Assembly (NCBI RefSeq): GCF_001425305.1
Contig: NZ_LMEE01000001.1
Coordinates: forward strand, 1,254,183 to 1,318,182
Source: Phenylobacterium sp. Root1290
Lineage (GTDB): Bacteria > Pseudomonadota > Alphaproteobacteria > Caulobacterales > Caulobacteraceae
DNA: 64,000 bases
Direction of reading: 5' to 3'
The translations under genes were made by a program, and so were the position numbers. This document shows, piece by piece, positions 44,868-52,730 of the stretch. The notes beneath the pieces are model-generated. The model did not search any database, was not told where the DNA came from, and saw only the letters and a program-made list of their open reading frames with translations. Within the stretch, counting starts at the first letter, position 1; each line of letters begins with the position of its first letter.

Positions 44868-45395
44868 ATGAGTACGCCAAACAGCCCGCCCCGCCCCGCG
44901 CTTTTCCTCGACCGTGACGGAGTCCTGAACGAGGATCCCGGCTACGTGCACCGCTGGGAGGACTTCCACTGGATCCCAGGCGCCCGCGAGGCCGTCGCCG
45001 CCTTCAACCGGGCCGGCTGGTGGGTGTTCGTGGTGACCAACCAGTCGGGGGTCGGCCGCGGCTACTACGCCGAGGACGACGTCATCGCCCTGCACGCCAA
45101 GATGAGCGAGAGCCTGGCCGAGATCGGCGCCCACATCGACGCCTACTATTACTGCCCCCAGCACCCCGACGCCCAGGTCGACGTCTACCGTCACCCCGAT
45201 CCGCCGGACCGCAAGCCGAACCCCGGCATGCTGCTGCGCGCGATCTCCGAATGGCCGGTCGACCTCTCGCGCTCGGTGATGGTCGGCGACAAGGATTCCG
45301 ACCTCGAAGCCGCGGCCCGCGCGGGCGTCCGCGCCCTGCACTTCACCGGCGGCGACCTAGCCGCCTTCCTGAAGGGCGAAGCCGTCCCGGCCTAA
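44868..45395 (+). CDS. gmhB: D-glycero-beta-D-manno-heptose 1,7-bisphosphate 7-phosphatase-like HAD protein
   Basis: A 175-residue HAD phosphatase. The active site [15 protein letters not shown] is characteristic of GmhB/HisB-N, followed by [11 protein letters not shown] and [11 protein letters not shown]. The zinc site is incomplete: [12 protein letters not shown] has Cys and His, but the later CXC is missing ([12 protein letters not shown] where other GmhB proteins have C.C.RKP). ATG 44868 is the start in a much longer open frame. Its stop overlaps the hisC stop by four bases. It probably serves lipopolysaccharide heptose or a related sugar pathway. Confidence 0.8.
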   Translation: MSTPNSPPRPALFLDRDGVLNEDPGYVHRWEDFHWIPGAREAVAAFNRAGWWVFVVTNQSGVGRGYYAEDDVIALHAKMSESLAEIGAHIDAYYYCPQHPDAQVDVYRHPDPPDRKPNPGMLLRAISEWPVDLSRSVMVGDKDSDLEAAARAGVRALHFTGGDLAAFLKGEAVPA

Positions 45396-46450
45396 CCCAG
45401 GATATCCTTCAGCGCCGCCAACAGCCGGTCGGTCTGGGCCGGCGTCCCGACCGTGATGCGCAGGTAGTCGGCCGTCCGCGCCGCGCCGAAGTGGCGCACG
45501 ATGACCGCCTGCGCGCGCAGCGCGGCGGCCAGCTCCGCCCCGCCGCGCGATCCGTGACGGGCGAAGACGAAGTTGGCGCTCGACGGCAGAACTGCAAAGC
45601 CCAGCGCCTCCAGCCCCGCCGTCAGCCGGCCGCGCTCCTCGATCACCGCCGCGCAGGCCGCCTGGAAGAACGCTTCGTCCTCGACCGAGGCGATCGCCCC
45701 GGCCTGGGCGGGCCGGCCCAGCGGGTAGGAGTTGAAGCTGTCCTTCACCCGCACCAGCCCCTCGATCAGCGCCGCGTCGCCGATCGCGTAGCCGACCCGC
45801 AGGCCGGCCAGCGCCCGCGACTTCGACATGGTCTGCACGACCAGCAGGTTCGGATGCTGCGCCACCAGCGGGATCGCGGTCTCCGCGCCGAAGTCGACAT
45901 AGGCCTCGTCGATCACCACCGGCACGTCGGGATGCTCGTCCAGCAACTGCTTGATCTGCGCGCGGCTCAGGGCCACCCCGGTCGGGGCGTTAGGGTTGGG
46001 CAGGATGATCGCCCCGGCCGCGCGGCGATAGTCCTCGACCCGCACCGCCATCGCCGCGTCCAGCGGCACGGTCTCGTAGCTAATGCCGAACAGCCCGCAA
46101 TAGACCGGATAGAAGCTGTAGGTGATGTCGGGGAACAGCAGCGGCGCCTGCCGCTTCAGCAGCGCGGCGAAGGCGTGGGCCAGCACCTCGTCCGACCCGT
46201 TGCCGACGAACACCTGCTCGGGCGTCACGCCGTGATAGCGCGCCAGGGTCTCGCGCAGCGCCCGCGCCTCGGGATCCGGATAGAGCCGCAAGCTGTCGGC
46301 CGCCTCGGCCGCCACCGCCGCCATCGCCTTCGGCGAAGGTCCGGTCGGGCTCTCGTTGGTGTTCAGCTTGACCAGGTCCGCCATGCGCGGCTGCTCGCCC
46401 GGCACATAGGGCTTCAGCTGGTGGGTCAGGTCGCTCCAGAAGCGGCTCAT
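45392..46450 (-). CDS. hisC: Histidinol-phosphate aminotransferase
   Basis: A 352-residue PLP-dependent aminotransferase of fold type I for histidine synthesis (or phenylalanine/tyrosine in some bacteria). [44 protein letters not shown] and [17 protein letters not shown] (PLP-binding Lys) are present. ATG 46450 fits the family N-terminus; the frame extends to 46486. It is not next to other his genes, as is usual for the extra copies in alphaproteobacteria. Confidence 0.92.
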   Translation of the reverse strand: MSRFWSDLTHQLKPYVPGEQPRMADLVKLNTNESPTGPSPKAMAAVAAEAADSLRLYPDPEARALRETLARYHGVTPEQVFVGNGSDEVLAHAFAALLKRQAPLLFPDITYSFYPVYCGLFGISYETVPLDAAMAVRVEDYRRAAGAIILPNPNAPTGVALSRAQIKQLLDEHPDVPVVIDEAYVDFGAETAIPLVAQHPNLLVVQTMSKSRALAGLRVGYAIGDAALIEGLVRVKDSFNSYPLGRPAQAGAIASVEDEAFFQAACAAVIEERGRLTAGLEALGFAVLPSSANFVFARHGSRGGAELAAALRAQAVIVRHFGAARTADYLRITVGTPAQTDRLLAALKDILG

Positions 46451-46530
46451 GTCTGGTCTCGCGTTTAAGCTGGCGCTTCTAAGCAAGCCCGCCGCCGCGA
46501 AGTCCAGAGGGGATGGCGGGCGTCAGCCGT

Positions 46531-46806
46531 TCAGCGCACCCGCTCCGTCTCCCTGGGGGCCGAGACGCGGCGCGCCTTGGCCTGGGCCTTGGGCTTTGGC
46601 AGCAGCCGGAAGCGCGTCTGGCACCACGCATAGTCGATGCCGACATCGAGCAAGGCGTCCGAACGACCGCAGGGGCAGGCGAACTCCATGACCCCGATGA
46701 CCCGGTAGGTCTCCCCGGCCTGGAGCGGGACCGGCCTTCCCGTCACATGGTTCGGGGCGGCGTTGACGCACAAAACCAGATCGCCAGGGCCGACAGCGTC
46801 ACTCAT
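46531..46806 (-). CDS. Small hypothetical protein
   Basis: A 91-residue basic protein with the sequence VGPGDLVLCVNAAPN and TGRPVPLQAGETYRVIGVMEF, a small beta-barrel-like pattern seen in many phage-like or orphan hypothetical proteins. It contains cysteines in ACPCGRS and WCQTRF. ATG 46806 has GGGAAGAAAGC upstream. An upstream ATG at 46896 would add a lipoprotein-like signal (VLPVFAAC), so a secreted form cannot be excluded. Function unknown. Confidence 0.5.
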   Translation of the reverse strand: MSDAVGPGDLVLCVNAAPNHVTGRPVPLQAGETYRVIGVMEFACPCGRSDALLDVGIDYAWCQTRFRLLPKPKAQAKARRVSAPRETERVR

Positions 46807-46957
46807 GGCTTTCTTCCCTTCGTCCGGGGAAAGACTAGACCCGGACCCGCAAGCGGCAAAGACCGGTAAGACGCCGGAGATCAAACATACCCTCAATGAA
46901 CCCCGTTAGCGCAAAAAGCCACCCCAACCCTCTTGCGTAGTTGCAAGGACCGCCTTA

Positions 46958-46987
46958 TGTGCACCGCAACAATTGCTGCGTCGCACA
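46958..46987 (+). promoter_or_regulatory. Nested inverted repeats before the small gene at 47002
   Basis: TGTGC (46958-46962) pairs with GCACA (46983-46987), and inside it GCAA (46966-46969) pairs with TTGC (46973-46976). The structure lies directly before the strong ribosome-binding site AAGGAG (46990-46995). It may form a 5' leader hairpin. Its role is unknown. Confidence 0.35.
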
Positions 46988-47001
46988 AAAAGGAGATGGG
47001 C

Positions 47002-47109
47002 ATGGCTAATGCTTTCGAACGCGTCATCGACTGGATGCTGGGCCCCTTCGCCCGCGAACTCGCGCGCATGCCGGCATCGTCGTTCCGCTATCTGCTGAAC
47101 GGCCTCTAG
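47002..47109 (+). CDS. Small gene encoding a 35-residue peptide
   Basis: The ORF starts at ATG 47002 with AAGGAG 6 bases upstream (an in-frame ATG at 46996 lies in the same site). The peptide starts MANAFERVIDWMLGPFAREL and ends RMPASSFRYLLNGL; it is partly amphipathic with aromatic and basic residues. A strong terminator follows at 47157-47196. The isolated gene with its own leader and terminator looks like a real, highly expressed small protein. I know no family for it; secretion or membrane insertion is not obvious. Confidence 0.55.
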   Translation: MANAFERVIDWMLGPFARELARMPASSFRYLLNGL

Positions 47110-47156
47110 GCGACAAGCGGCGCCCTCCTCCCCCCAGCCGCCCGTCTAGTCAACGA

Positions 47157-47196
47157 GACCCCGCCCCGCCCTCCCCGGGGCGGGGTCTTTTGTTTT
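47157..47196 (+). terminator. Strong intrinsic terminator after the 35-residue gene
   Basis: GACCCCGCCCCG (47157-47168) and CGGGGCGGGGTC (47176-47187) form a perfect 12-bp GC stem with a 7-base loop, followed by TTTTGTTTT. It closes the small gene on the plus strand. It lies about 11 bases beyond the 3' end of rph (47208, minus strand) and could also serve that gene. Confidence 0.88.
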
Positions 47197-47207
47197 GGGG
47201 GTCGCCC

Positions 47208-47924
47208 CTACTTCGCGGTGGCCGCGCGCTGGGCCTCGCACAGCTCGCCGATGCCCTTGCGGGCCAGGCTGAACAGCGCCTCGAACTCGTCCTGGGTAAA
47301 GCCGCGCTTCTCGCCGGTCGCCTGGATCTCGACGATGTCGCCCTTGCCGGTCAGCACGAAGTTGGCGTCGGCCTCGGCGTTGGAGTCCTCTTCGTACTCC
47401 AGGTCCAGCACCGGCGTGTTCTTGTAGACGCCGCACGAGATCGCCGCGACCTGGTCGACGATCGGGTCCTTGGTGATCACGCCCTCGTCCAGCAGGTACT
47501 GGGTGGCCATGCGCAGCGCGACCCACGCGCCGGTGATCGCCGCGGTGCGGGTGCCGCCGTCGGCCTGGATCACGTCGCAGTCGATGGAGATCTGGCGCTC
47601 GCCCAGCGCGACCGGGTCGACCACCGCGCGCATAGAGCGGCCGATCAGCCGCTGGATCTCCTGGGTGCGGCCCGACTGCTTGCCTTCCGAGGCCTCGCGG
47701 CGGCCGCGGGTGTGGGTCGCGCGCGGCAGCATGCCGTACTCGGCCGTCACCCAGCCCACGCCGCGGCCGCGCATGAAGCCGGGCACCCGCTCCTCGACGC
47801 TGGCGGTGACCAGCACCTTGGTGTGGCCGAAGCTGACCAGGCACGAGCCCTCGGCATAGCGGTTGACCCCGGTCTCCAGGGTGACGGTGCGAAGCATGTC
47901 GGGCGTGCGGTCGGAGGGGCGCAT
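47208..47924 (-). CDS. rph: Ribonuclease PH
   Basis: A 238-residue phosphorolytic 3'-5' exoribonuclease that trims tRNA 3' ends. The N-terminal [53 protein letters not shown] and the acidic [21 protein letters not shown] are the family signatures. ATG 47924 is the right start; the frame extends beyond it into the hrcA leader. It is divergent from hrcA, an arrangement found widely in alphaproteobacteria. Confidence 0.96.
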   Translation of the reverse strand: MRPSDRTPDMLRTVTLETGVNRYAEGSCLVSFGHTKVLVTASVEERVPGFMRGRGVGWVTAEYGMLPRATHTRGRREASEGKQSGRTQEIQRLIGRSMRAVVDPVALGERQISIDCDVIQADGGTRTAAITGAWVALRMATQYLLDEGVITKDPIVDQVAAISCGVYKNTPVLDLEYEEDSNAEADANFVLTGKGDIVEIQATGEKRGFTQDEFEALFSLARKGIGELCEAQRAATAK

Positions 47925-47998
47925 TGGGTGGTCCTGGAAGCTAAGGGGTCTGGCGTCTTGCGTCGGGCGGCTTATCCTAGATGAGAGAGGTTCCGTCC

Positions 47999-48031
47999 AT
48001 GGCCCTGACCGAGCACCGCCGCCCATCGTGA
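47999..48031 (+). CDS. Ten-residue leader ORF overlapping the hrcA start
   Basis: ATG 47999 begins [10 protein letters not shown] and ends with TGA 48029-48031, which overlaps the GTG start of hrcA (GTGA). AGAGAGG lies 8 bases before it, whereas the hrcA GTG has no Shine-Dalgarno sequence of its own. An in-frame ATG at 47981 would make it 16 codons. The layout suggests translational coupling of hrcA to a leader peptide. It could also be chance in a GC-rich region. Confidence 0.4.
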   Translation: MALTEHRRPS

Positions 48032-49095
48032 CCAGCCCGCTGCTTTCCCCTGGGCCGTCGCTCGGCGAACTCGACGAACGCGCCCGCGAGATCTTTCGCC
48101 GGGTGGTCGAGAGCTATCTGGAGACCGGTGATCCGGTCGGCTCGCGCACGCTCTCCAAGGGCGGCGTCCATCTGTCCCCCGCCTCGATCCGCAACACCAT
48201 GCAGGACCTGACCCAGCTGGGCCTGCTGGGCGCGCCTCACGTCAGCGCCGGGCGGGTGCCGACCCATGCCGGCCTGCGGCTGTTCGTCGACGGCTTGCTC
48301 GAGGTCGGCGATGTGGCCGAGGAGGACCGCCGCAACATCGAGGCCCGCCTCTCGGCCAAGGGCCGCAACTTCGAGGAAGCGCTGAGCGAGGCCTCCGCCA
48401 TCCTTTCGGGCCTCGCCGGCGGGGCCGGCATCGTCGTCACCCCGGTGCGCGACGCCGGGGTCAAGCATGTCGAGTTCGTCGCCCTCTCCGCCGACCAGGC
48501 CCTGGCGGTCATGGTCTTCGAGGACGGCGTGGTCGAGAACCGGCTGATGCGGCTGGCCGCCGGCGTCACCCCGTCCTCGCTGCAGGAGGCGTCGAACTTC
48601 ATGAACGCCCGCCTGCGCGGCCGCACCCTGGGCGAGGCGGGCCTGGAGATCCGCAGCGAACTGGAGGCCGCCCGCCGCCAGCTCAACGAGACCGCCGCGC
48701 GGCTGGTCGAGGACGGCATGGCCGCCTGGGGCGGCGGCGAGGGCGCGGCCCGCGCCCTGATCGTCCGCGGCCACGCCAACCTGCTGGCCGACCGCGAGAC
48801 CCTCGACGACCTCGAGCGCGTGCGCATGCTGTTCGACGACCTCGAACAAAAAGAGCAGCTGATCGGTTTGCTCGACGACGTGCGCGACGCCCAGGGCGTG
48901 CGCATCTATATCGGCGCCGAAACGCGACTCTTTTCCCTTTCGGGTTCCGCCGTCATCGCCGCGCCCTATATGACGGGCCGTCAGAAGGTGCTGGGCGCGA
49001 TCGGCGTGATCGGTCCGGCCCGCCTAAACTATGCCCGGGTCATCCCGCTGGTGGACTATACCGCCCGCGTGCTGTCCCAGGTGACGAACTCGTAG
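48028..49095 (+). CDS. hrcA: Heat-inducible transcription repressor
   Basis: This 355-residue repressor controls chaperonin operons by binding the CIRCE element. The winged-helix region is at the N-terminus ([67 protein letters not shown]) and the C-terminal domain ends with [23 protein letters not shown] 48028 is the likely start, as no ATG of the frame fits the family. No CIRCE element is seen before the gene. It forms an operon with grpE (11 bases between). Confidence 0.95.
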   Translation: MTSPLLSPGPSLGELDERAREIFRRVVESYLETGDPVGSRTLSKGGVHLSPASIRNTMQDLTQLGLLGAPHVSAGRVPTHAGLRLFVDGLLEVGDVAEEDRRNIEARLSAKGRNFEEALSEASAILSGLAGGAGIVVTPVRDAGVKHVEFVALSADQALAVMVFEDGVVENRLMRLAAGVTPSSLQEASNFMNARLRGRTLGEAGLEIRSELEAARRQLNETAARLVEDGMAAWGGGEGAARALIVRGHANLLADRETLDDLERVRMLFDDLEQKEQLIGLLDDVRDAQGVRIYIGAETRLFSLSGSAVIAAPYMTGRQKVLGAIGVIGPARLNYARVIPLVDYTARVLSQVTNS

Positions 49096-49106
49096 AGGAT
49101 TACAAG

Positions 49107-49715
49107 ATGTCCGACGATCAAACGCCGGCCGAAGAATTCAACGACATCGCGGACGCCGCGGCCGATGAACTGATCGCCCTGCGCGCCGAGAACCAGGCCC
49201 TCAAGGACCAGGTGCTGCGCGTCGCCGCCGATGCGGAAAATTCCAAGCGCCGGGCCGAGCGCGAGGCCAACGACGCCCGCGCCTTCGCCATCCAGAAGTT
49301 CGGCCGCGACCTGCTGGCCGTCGCCGACACGCTCGACCGCGCCCTGGCCGCCCCGGTCGACGATCCGGCGGTGAAGAACTTCGTCGTCGGCATGGAGATG
49401 ACCCAGAAGTCGCTGATCTCGGCCTTCGAGAACAACGGCCTCAAGAAGATCGACCCGCCCAAGGGCGAGAAGTTCGATCCCCACCAGCACCAGGCGATGA
49501 TGGAGCAACCTTCCGCCGACGTGTCCGCCGGCGGCGTCATCCAGGTGCTGCAGCCGGGCTACGAACTGCTCGGCCGCCTGATCCGCCCGGCCATGGTCGT
49601 CGTCGCCGCCAAGGGCTCGGGCGCCGAAGCCCCCGCCGCCGACGCCGCTCCGAACGCCAACCCCTACGCCGCCAACGACGGCGAATCCGGCGGCTCGGTC
49701 GACACCAAGGCATAG
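49107..49715 (+). CDS. grpE: Nucleotide exchange factor GrpE
   Basis: A 202-residue cochaperone that releases ADP from DnaK. The long N-terminal helix (ELIALRAENQALKDQVLRVAADAENSKRRAEREANDA), PVDDPAVKNFVVGMEMTQKSL and the C-terminal beta domain (HQAMMEQPSADVSAGGVIQVLQPGYELLGRLIRPAMV) are complete. GAGG lies about 10 bases before ATG 49107. It follows hrcA in one operon. dnaK and dnaJ are elsewhere. Confidence 0.96.
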   Translation: MSDDQTPAEEFNDIADAAADELIALRAENQALKDQVLRVAADAENSKRRAEREANDARAFAIQKFGRDLLAVADTLDRALAAPVDDPAVKNFVVGMEMTQKSLISAFENNGLKKIDPPKGEKFDPHQHQAMMEQPSADVSAGGVIQVLQPGYELLGRLIRPAMVVVAAKGSGAEAPAADAAPNANPYAANDGESGGSVDTKA

Positions 49716-49736
49716 GGACTAACGGGGAGGGGCGAA

Positions 49737-50384
49737 CTGAAGCGTCTTAACGGCCAGGTCCGACTGCTGGCGGCCAGCCTCTCGGCGGTCGCAGGCTTCG
49801 TGGACGCCATCGGCTTCCTGCTGACCGGCGGCTTCTTCGTCTCCTTCATGAGCGGCAACTCCACCCGCCTGGCCGTCGGCATGGCCGAGGGCGCGAGCTA
49901 CGCCGGACTGGCGCTGGCGCTGATCGCCGCCTTCGTGGCCGGGGTTTCGACCGGGGCCCTGGTCGGCCGCAGGGCCGGCCCCCGGCGCGGCCCGGCGGTG
50001 CTGACCTTCGTCGCCGTGCTGCTCGCCCTGGCCGCCATCCTGGCCGCCTTCGCGCCGCTGCCCGCCGCCATCCTGGTGCTGGCCTTCGCCATGGGCGCCG
50101 AGAACACCGTCTTCGCCCAGGACGGCGAGGTCCGCCTCGGCCTCACCTACATGACCGGCGCCCTGGTCAAGCTCGGCAAGGCGATCACCGCCGCCCTGCT
50201 GGGCGAGAACCGCTTCGGCTGGGCGCCGCACCTGCTGCTCTGGCTCGGCCTCGTCGCCGGCGCCGCCCTCGGCGCCCTGGCCTTTGGGCTGCTCGGCCCC
50301 ACCGCCCTCTGGATCGCCGCCGGCGCCATGGCCGCTCTGGCGGCGGCAGCGGCGCGGCTGGACCTGGCGCCCGCGGCGGCCTGA
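49737..50384 (+). CDS. DUF1275 (YoaK-like) membrane protein with apparent CTG start
   Basis: A membrane protein of about 215 residues with six helices and the family pattern GFVDAIGFLLTGGFFVSFMSGNSTRL. The first helix in homologues begins with a segment LLAASLSAVAGFVDAIGF, which is coded here upstream of the only regular start, GTG 49800. In that frame no ATG, GTG or TTG occurs between the grpE stop and 49800. CTG 49737 has a near-perfect GGGGAGG 6 bases before it and gives the full first helix. So CTG is the best start; GTG 49800 would truncate helix 1. Substrate unknown. Confidence 0.75.
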   Translation: MKRLNGQVRLLAASLSAVAGFVDAIGFLLTGGFFVSFMSGNSTRLAVGMAEGASYAGLALALIAAFVAGVSTGALVGRRAGPRRGPAVLTFVAVLLALAAILAAFAPLPAAILVLAFAMGAENTVFAQDGEVRLGLTYMTGALVKLGKAITAALLGENRFGWAPHLLLWLGLVAGAALGALAFGLLGPTALWIAAGAMAALAAAAARLDLAPAAA

Positions 50385-50604
50385 GCTAATCGCAGGGTGC
50401 CCAAAGCTCGTTCGGACACGTCGTCGCGTAACGGCGTTCCGCATGAATTGGGAGGATCAGGCGGGAAACAAGCGTAACTGTAGCCGCCGTGCATCAGTAC
50501 GTCGGGGACGTGCGCCGAGCGCGCCCTGCACGTATTGCGCGATCCGAGCGATCAACCTAAGCGCGCCCCGCCCCGAATGTTCTCGGGGATTGGGGGGAAA
50601 CCAA

Positions 50605-51126
50605 ATGAAACTTGCTTATCTCGGCGTGGCCGCCGCCGCGCTCGCCGTCGCCACCTCGGCCTCGGCTGAAGTCTATGGCGCGCTCAATGCGGGCGGCCAG
50701 GCGATGAAGTTCGACGCGCCTGCGGACGACGCCAACATCGTCACCGTCGGCGGCCGCGTCGGCTGGAAGGCCAACCAGTGGCTGGGCGTCGAGGGCGACC
50801 TGTTCTTCGGCGTCAAGGACGACCGCATCCACAGCAATCCCGACGTCGACGTGAAGGTCGACAGCGCGGCGTTCATCTATGGCGTGGTCTTCGTTCCCGC
50901 GGGCGAGAAGTTCGATCTGATCGGTCGAGCCGGCTACGGCCACCTCGCCGCCAAGGTCGAAGGCCCGGGCGTTTCGGAAGACACCAACGACGGCGCCTTC
51001 GCGGTCGGCCTCGGCGCTCAGTACAAGTTCGACGCGGCCAACGGCGTGCGCCTCGACTACACGCACTACGCCATCAAGGACGTGCCCACCAACGGCGTCA
51101 CCGTCGCCTACGTCCGCACGTTCTAA
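50605..51126 (+). CDS. Outer-membrane beta-barrel protein (porin-like)
   Basis: A 173-residue protein with a signal peptide (MKLAYLGVAAAALAVATSASA, cleavage after about residue 21) and an eight-stranded-barrel pattern with alternating residues ending in the typical C-terminal aromatic (VTVAYVRTF). It is an OmpA/OprF-like or Omp25-like small barrel. The gene has a 220-base upstream region without any clear signal and is preceded by GGGGGGAAA. A perfect 14-bp hairpin follows. Confidence 0.8.
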   Translation: MKLAYLGVAAAALAVATSASAEVYGALNAGGQAMKFDAPADDANIVTVGGRVGWKANQWLGVEGDLFFGVKDDRIHSNPDVDVKVDSAAFIYGVVFVPAGEKFDLIGRAGYGHLAAKVEGPGVSEDTNDGAFAVGLGAQYKFDAANGVRLDYTHYAIKDVPTNGVTVAYVRTF

Positions 51127-51134
51127 TCCAGAAA

Positions 51135-51162
51135 GAGAGGGACGCCCCGGGGCGTCCCTCTC
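51135..51162 (+). terminator. Perfect 14-bp hairpin after the outer-membrane protein gene
   Basis: GAGAGGGACGCCCC (51135-51148) and GGGGCGTCCCTCTC (51149-51162) are perfectly complementary, allowing a long stem just 9 bases after the stop codon. There is no T-run, so it may be a Rho-independent terminator of low efficiency or an RNA-stabilising 3' structure. Confidence 0.65.
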
Positions 51163-51300
51163 GATCGTCGGCGGCTTGGCCGCTTTTCTTGAAAGCGCAA
51201 CCATTTGAAGGGCGAGGGTCTGCCCCCAGGAATACACGCGGGCTTTGGCCGCTCGTGAGCCGAACTTGCCAGCCCCACCAAATAGCCGCCCCACAGCCCC

Positions 51301-52563
51301 CTACCGCACCGCCAGCCCATACGCCGCCACGTCGCAGACCTCTTCGGCGATCTGGCGGGGCGTAAGCGGATAGTCGGCCGGCAGCCACTTGGGCAGCCAT
51401 AGGAAGATCCCGGCCGACACCTCACCGACGAACACGCTGTCGCAGGGCCGCACCGAGCCGTCGGCGATCCCCTGGCGCAGGCTGCGGTTGGAGGTCATCC
51501 GCAGCCGCTGGCCGGCGCGCTCGAACGCCGCGCGGTCGGCGGGCGCCAGGGCCAGCCGCCCCGGCTGCAGCATCAGCGGCGAGGCCGGCCCCGCCTGCGC
51601 CTGGACGTTCAGGTGCAGGGCGATCAACGCCCTGTCGAACCCGTCCCGCCCCTGGGCCACGGCGGTGTCCATCATCAGGTCGTAAAGCTCGAAGGCGCGC
51701 CGGTAGCAGCGGGTGACCAGGTCGGCCTTGTCGTCGAAATAGTGGTAGATCGCGCCCTTCGTCGCCCCGACCTCGGCGCCGATGTCGTCCAGCGAGGCCC
51801 CGTCGATGCCGCGCTGGTTGAACAGCTTCGAGGCCGCCGCGATCAGCTGGGCGATCTTGATTTCGTTGGTCTGCTGGCGGTCGAAGGCGTTGAACGAGCG
51901 TGCGGTCAGCGCCTCGATGTCCAGCCCGCACAGCGGCCGCTCGCGGGGGGCCGTGGCGAAGCCGTTCAGCATCAGGTCGACGATGGCGTGGGCGATCCGC
52001 CGCCGCGCCGCGCGCCCGTCGCGATAGCCGAGCCAGCCCGCCGACAGCCGGCCCCAGGCGATCATCCCGACCAGGGCCTGGGCGGCGATCTCGCTGTTGC
52101 AGGGCCGCAAGGTCCCGGCCGCGGCCCCGTCGTCCAGCCATCGGCGCAGGATCGCCACGTTCCGCGCCTGCAGCTCGGCGATGACGCTGCGCTGGGCCGT
52201 CGGCAGGAAGTCTACGTCGCTGAGCACGGCCTGCGGCGGCCGCTCGAAGGCCAGCTGCGCCTCGACGAAGCGGGCCAGCCGCTCGCGCGGGTCCTCGCTG
52301 GCGTCCGCGGCGGCGGCCAGGTCGTCGGTGGTCGCCTCGCAGGCCCGCTGGTAGGCCCCGAACACCAGGTCGGTGCGGTCGGCGACATAGTAGTAGAGGG
52401 CGTTGCGCGACAGGCCGACGCGCTCGGCCACGTCGTTGATCACGATGCCGCCGGCGCCCATGGCGTTGATCTCGCGCGCCGCCTCTTCCAGCAACAGGTC
52501 GCGCTTGGCCGCGCGCTTGCGCGCCGGCTTGCCGCTCCCCGTCTCCTTGCCAATCGCCGCCAT
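51301..52563 (-). CDS. Tandem two-domain TetR-type transcriptional regulator
   Basis: A 420-residue protein with two TetR DNA-binding domains. The first has INDVAERVGLSRNALYYYVADRTDLV at about residues 40-70; the second, LDDIGAEVGATKGAIYHYFDDKADLV at about residues 235-262. Each is followed by a helical ligand region. Normal TetR proteins have one such domain and work as dimers, so this one may be a built-in dimer. ATG 52563 is preferred; 52614 is an alternative. It is divergent from a TonB receptor operon. Confidence 0.87.
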   Translation of the reverse strand: MAAIGKETGSGKPARKRAAKRDLLLEEAAREINAMGAGGIVINDVAERVGLSRNALYYYVADRTDLVFGAYQRACEATTDDLAAAADASEDPRERLARFVEAQLAFERPPQAVLSDVDFLPTAQRSVIAELQARNVAILRRWLDDGAAAGTLRPCNSEIAAQALVGMIAWGRLSAGWLGYRDGRAARRRIAHAIVDLMLNGFATAPRERPLCGLDIEALTARSFNAFDRQQTNEIKIAQLIAAASKLFNQRGIDGASLDDIGAEVGATKGAIYHYFDDKADLVTRCYRRAFELYDLMMDTAVAQGRDGFDRALIALHLNVQAQAGPASPLMLQPGRLALAPADRAAFERAGQRLRMTSNRSLRQGIADGSVRPCDSVFVGEVSAGIFLWLPKWLPADYPLTPRQIAEEVCDVAAYGLAVR

Positions 52564-52617
52564 CGGCCGTTCGTCGCGCCTCCGCCGCCGTTCGTCAATC
52601 CGTACACCAGACATACG

Positions 52618-52685
52618 CAAGTGTCGAAGTTTGCTTGACGGCCAGTTCTGGACGTGTCGTTACTCCGGCAAACTTGAGTGTCGAA
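52618..52685. promoter_or_regulatory. Candidate operator region for the tandem TetR protein
   Basis: The divergent region between the TetR gene and the receptor gene contains the 8-mer GTGTCGAA twice (52621-52628 and 52678-52685, 57 bases apart) and an inverted pair AAGTTTGC (52627-52634) and GCAAACTT (52668-52675). These are the only repeated elements there and suit a regulator with two DNA-binding heads. Their role is inferred. Confidence 0.4.
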
Positions 52686-52730
52686 AAATGGCGCGCCAAC
52701 GAGCGACGCCGCTGTCTCGGGGAGGGAACT

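Noticed and set aside
47925-48027. Possible CIRCE element before hrcA
   Set aside because: No TTAGCACTC-N9-GAGTGCTAA sequence is present in the spacer, so autoregulation by HrcA is not supported here.
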